From assembly GCA_964390555.1 (NCBI GenBank), contig CAYMJU010000017.1, positions 1 through 23,948 on the forward strand: a stretch of DNA of 23,948 bases, read 5' to 3'. Position numbers and translations under genes: made by a program. Source of the DNA: CAVTWS01 sp964390555. GTDB lineage: Bacteria; Actinomycetota; Acidimicrobiia; Acidimicrobiales; SHLQ01. Below the pieces are notes generated by a model. It saw only the letters and a program-made list of their open reading frames with translations. It had not been told where the DNA came from and did not search any database. Below are positions 22,086-23,948 of this stretch, one piece after another. The stretch's first letter is position 1. Each line of letters opens with the position of its first letter.

Positions 22086-22143
22086 GGATTCCTCCACCCA
22101 GCTGGGCGGCTCTTTGATCGGGCCTCGGGCCTGGGAGGAATCC
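22086..22143 (+). promoter_or_regulatory. Hairpin covering the metallopeptidase ribosome binding site
   Basis: GGATTCCTCC (22086-22095) is the exact reverse complement of GGAGGAATCC (22134-22143). The second arm contains GGAGG (22134-22138), the ribosome binding site for ATG 22148. In a slightly different register, CCCAG (22097-22101) also pairs with CTGGG (22131-22135), lengthening the stem. A folded mRNA would hide the site. The same structure might instead stop transcription after the PAP2-like gene. Confidence 0.6.
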
Positions 22144-22147
22144 TGCG

Positions 22148-23062
22148 ATGCGATTCAATCGACGTGCTCGACTCGACACCAGCGAGATCCGCGATCGGCG
22201 CGGCAGCGGTGGCCGCGCCGTGGCCACGGGTGCGGGCGGCCTGGGCATCGTGGGGGTGATCATCGCCGTGCTCGTCAGCGCGCTCGGGGGTAGCGGAGGC
22301 GGTCTGGCTGACGTCTTGAGCGGTCAGGTGATCGGTGCCGGGACCCAGGCCGGTGGGGTCGAGGCCGACAACACCGCGGTCGAGGGGACGTGCCAGACCG
22401 GCGCCGACGCCAACGAGCGCGACGACTGCCAGATCGTCGGCGTCGTCAACAGCGTGCAGGACTTCTGGCTCGGCGCGCTCGACGGCTACGAACCCACGTT
22501 CACGAATTTCTTCGAGGGCGGGGTCTCCACCGGGTGCGGGCAGGCGTCGTCAGCCGTCGGACCGTTCTACTGCCCGGCTGATCGGCAGGTGTACATCGAC
22601 CTCGGCTTCTTCGAGCAGCTCGCGAACCAACTCGGCGCGAGCGGTGACTTCGCCCGCGCCTACGTGATCGCCCACGAGTACGGCCACCACGTCCAGAACC
22701 TCACCGGGTACTCCCAGCGGGTGCAGCAGTCCGGCGATCGCGAAGGCCCCGAGAGCGATGGCGTCCGCCTCGAGCTCCAAGCCGACTGCCTGGCCGGGAT
22801 GTGGGCACGAGCCGCGACCACGGTGCCCGATCCGTCGACGGGCGTGACGCTCATCGACGAGCTGACCGATCAGGACATCCGCGACGCCCTGGGTGCTGCG
22901 GCGGCGGTCGGCGACGACCGGATCCAGGAGGCGACAACGGGGCAGGTCAACCCGGAGGGTTGGACCCACGGCAGCTCCGAACAACGCGAGGACTGGTTCC
23001 GCATCGGGTTCGACGTCGGCAGCTTCGAGGCCTGTGACACCTTCGAAGCCGACGACTTGTAG
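22148..23062 (+). CDS. YpfJ-type neutral zinc metallopeptidase
   Basis: This 304-residue protein has one membrane helix near the N-terminus (about 28-46) after a basic stretch, so its catalytic part likely faces outside the cytoplasm. The zinc site is HEYGHH (His176, Glu177, His180), followed by the family block RLELQADCLAGMWA (207-220), whose acidic residues supply the third ligand. Conserved cysteines at 82, 94, 130 and 142 could form disulfides. The family, often called YpfJ or putative neutral zinc metallopeptidase, has no well-defined substrate. Start and GGAGG site are clear, but the site is inside a hairpin. The gene ends 25 nt from the convergent SurE. Confidence 0.92.
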   Translation: MRFNRRARLDTSEIRDRRGSGGRAVATGAGGLGIVGVIIAVLVSALGGSGGGLADVLSGQVIGAGTQAGGVEADNTAVEGTCQTGADANERDDCQIVGVVNSVQDFWLGALDGYEPTFTNFFEGGVSTGCGQASSAVGPFYCPADRQVYIDLGFFEQLANQLGASGDFARAYVIAHEYGHHVQNLTGYSQRVQQSGDREGPESDGVRLELQADCLAGMWARAATTVPDPSTGVTLIDELTDQDIRDALGAAAAVGDDRIQEATTGQVNPEGWTHGSSEQREDWFRIGFDVGSFEACDTFEADDL

Positions 23063-23087
23063 AGCGCGGCTTGCCGGTTGCCTACTG

Positions 23088-23948
23088 CTACGGGTTGGCG
23101 GCGGTGATGGCGTCGAACGTGTCGGGTTCCACGAGCTCGGCCACGACCGCGTAGCCGTTGATGAACCCATCGACGTCGTCGGCGAAGTCGGCGAGCGTGA
23201 GCGTCGATTCGCAGTTGACCTCGACCGCGTTGCGGTCCCCGAACGTGATCGCCGGAGGTAGGTTCTCGAGGCCGCGCACCTCGCCGGTGGGGCAGCTCGG
23301 GATGTTCACACCCCATATCCGATTGGGTGTCGTGCCCGCTTCGATCGCGTCGAGCAACTCGTCACGGTACTGGTCGAGGAAGTCCAGCACCGCCTGCGCT
23401 CCCGCGGGGTAGTCGAAGTCCTCGGGCGGCAGGACCCCCACGCTGAACGCGGCTGCGGGGATGCCGTTCGCGGCGGCGATCCGAGTGGCGCCGACGGTTC
23501 CGGACAAGACCGCGAACGGCCCGATGTTCTGCCCCGGATTGATGCCGGACAAAACGATGTGCGGGCGTTCGTCGAGGTTGGCGAGTGCCCACAGCACGCT
23601 GTCGGCGGGAAAGCCGGTCACCGATACCGCTGGGTAGCCGCTCGCCGTCGTGACCTCCTCGGACACGAGCTCGCCGGGCGTGGTCTGCGATCCACTGCCG
23701 CTCTTGTTCTCGTTCGGCGCGACGACGATGACCTCGACGTCCGGTAGCTCGATCAGCGCCTGCACCATGGCGTCGATGCCGGGCGAGGCGTAGCCGTCGT
23801 CGTTGGTGACGAGGATGCGCAGGGGCTCGGCCGGCGCGGTGGTGGTCGTCTCAGGTGCCGCGGTCGTGATGGTCTCGGGCGCCGCGGTCGTGGTCTCGGC
23901 AGGAGCAGCGGTCGTCGTCGATTCGGATTCGACGGCATCGGGTGACGC
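23088..23948 (-). CDS. surE: SurE-family 5'/3'-nucleotidase, apparently exported; N-terminus beyond the window
   Basis: The frame reads from the window edge without a stop: about 45 residues of a Thr/Ala/Pro-rich linker (TTTAAPAETTTAAPETITTA) precede LRILVTNDDGYASPGIDAM, the SurE N-terminus whose two aspartates bind metal. IVVAPNENKSGSGSQTT carries the conserved Ser, and LSGINPGQNIG holds the next metal ligand Asn. SurE hydrolyses nucleoside monophosphates and is usually a cytoplasmic protein of about 250 residues starting at RILVTNDDG. Here the low-complexity extension suggests a secreted or lipid-anchored form, though the signal peptide itself would lie outside the window. The internal ATG at 23768 is not the start, as it would remove the metal site. 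Confidence 0.9.
   Translation of the reverse strand, partial: ASPDAVESESTTTAAPAETTTAAPETITTAAPETTTTAPAEPLRILVTNDDGYASPGIDAMVQALIELPDVEVIVVAPNENKSGSGSQTTPGELVSEEVTTASGYPAVSVTGFPADSVLWALANLDERPHIVLSGINPGQNIGPFAVLSGTVGATRIAAANGIPAAAFSVGVLPPEDFDYPAGAQAVLDFLDQYRDELLDAIEAGTTPNRIWGVNIPSCPTGEVRGLENLPPAITFGDRNAVEVNCESTLTLADFADDVDGFINGYAVVAELVEPDTFDAITAANP

Noticed and set aside
1..23948. tRNA, rRNA, transposase, phage or defence genes
   Set aside because: I looked for cloverleaf ends, transposase and integrase motifs and defence domains and saw none.

Overview
The window reads as a chromosomal stretch of a high-GC actinobacterium. Coding sequences have strong G/C third positions and there is a WhiB-type iron-sulfur regulator. 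Many genes seem to lack a leader: a TANNNT -10 box sits only 6-8 nt before the start codon in seven cases, several with GTG starts. The mix of LLM flavin oxidoreductase, PPOX-class oxidoreductase, acyl-CoA synthetase, thiolase, SDR and LldD-type oxidase fits a free-living, lipid- and acid-using actinomycete. Acidimicrobiia (Ilumatobacter-like) is my best guess, but it rests on style and was not tested by any search.

Layout. 1-308: a 114-bp tandem repeat with no convincing gene. 358-2251: a PPOX-class protein, a LysE-type exporter (minus strand) and an unrecognised membrane protein. 2239-2322: a 36-bp palindromic repeat covering the stop codons of two convergent genes. 2304-5330 (minus): a thiolase and an N-acyl-D-amino-acid deacylase-like amidohydrolase, separated by a perfect 22-bp inverted repeat. 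5407-8150: an amidohydrolase-2 protein and an aldehyde dehydrogenase in one operon, divergent from the deacylase. 8349-8690: WhiB. 8694-12924 (minus): an LLM oxidoreductase, a CtpE-like P-type ATPase and a NUDIX hydrolase; the last two overlap by 10 nt. 13006-14261 (minus): an SDR and a SnoaL-like protein overlapping by ATGA. 14315-14935 (plus): a reading frame split by one in-frame TGA. 14880-16889 (minus): a membrane-anchored protein with an acidic pentapeptide repeat, an EthD-domain protein and a lone cyclic-nucleotide-binding domain. 17026-18588: an acyl-CoA synthetase. 18667-19890 (minus): an alpha-hydroxy-acid oxidase, divergent from a saccharopine-dehydrogenase-like gene (19963-21168). 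21297-23062: a PAP2/AUR1-like membrane protein, then a YpfJ-type zinc metallopeptidase whose ribosome binding site lies in a hairpin. 23088-end (minus): an apparently exported SurE, cut by the window edge.

Most of the window is core metabolism: activation and thiolysis of acyl groups, oxidation of alcohols, aldehydes and hydroxy acids, and hydrolysis of amides. I see no phage, transposase, CRISPR array, toxin-antitoxin pair, defence locus, tRNA or rRNA. I did not find a clear new multi-gene system. The observations most worth a second look are the split frame at 14315-14935, the three palindromic or tandem repeat elements, the hairpin over a ribosome binding site at 22086-22143, the acidic repeat protein and the exported SurE.
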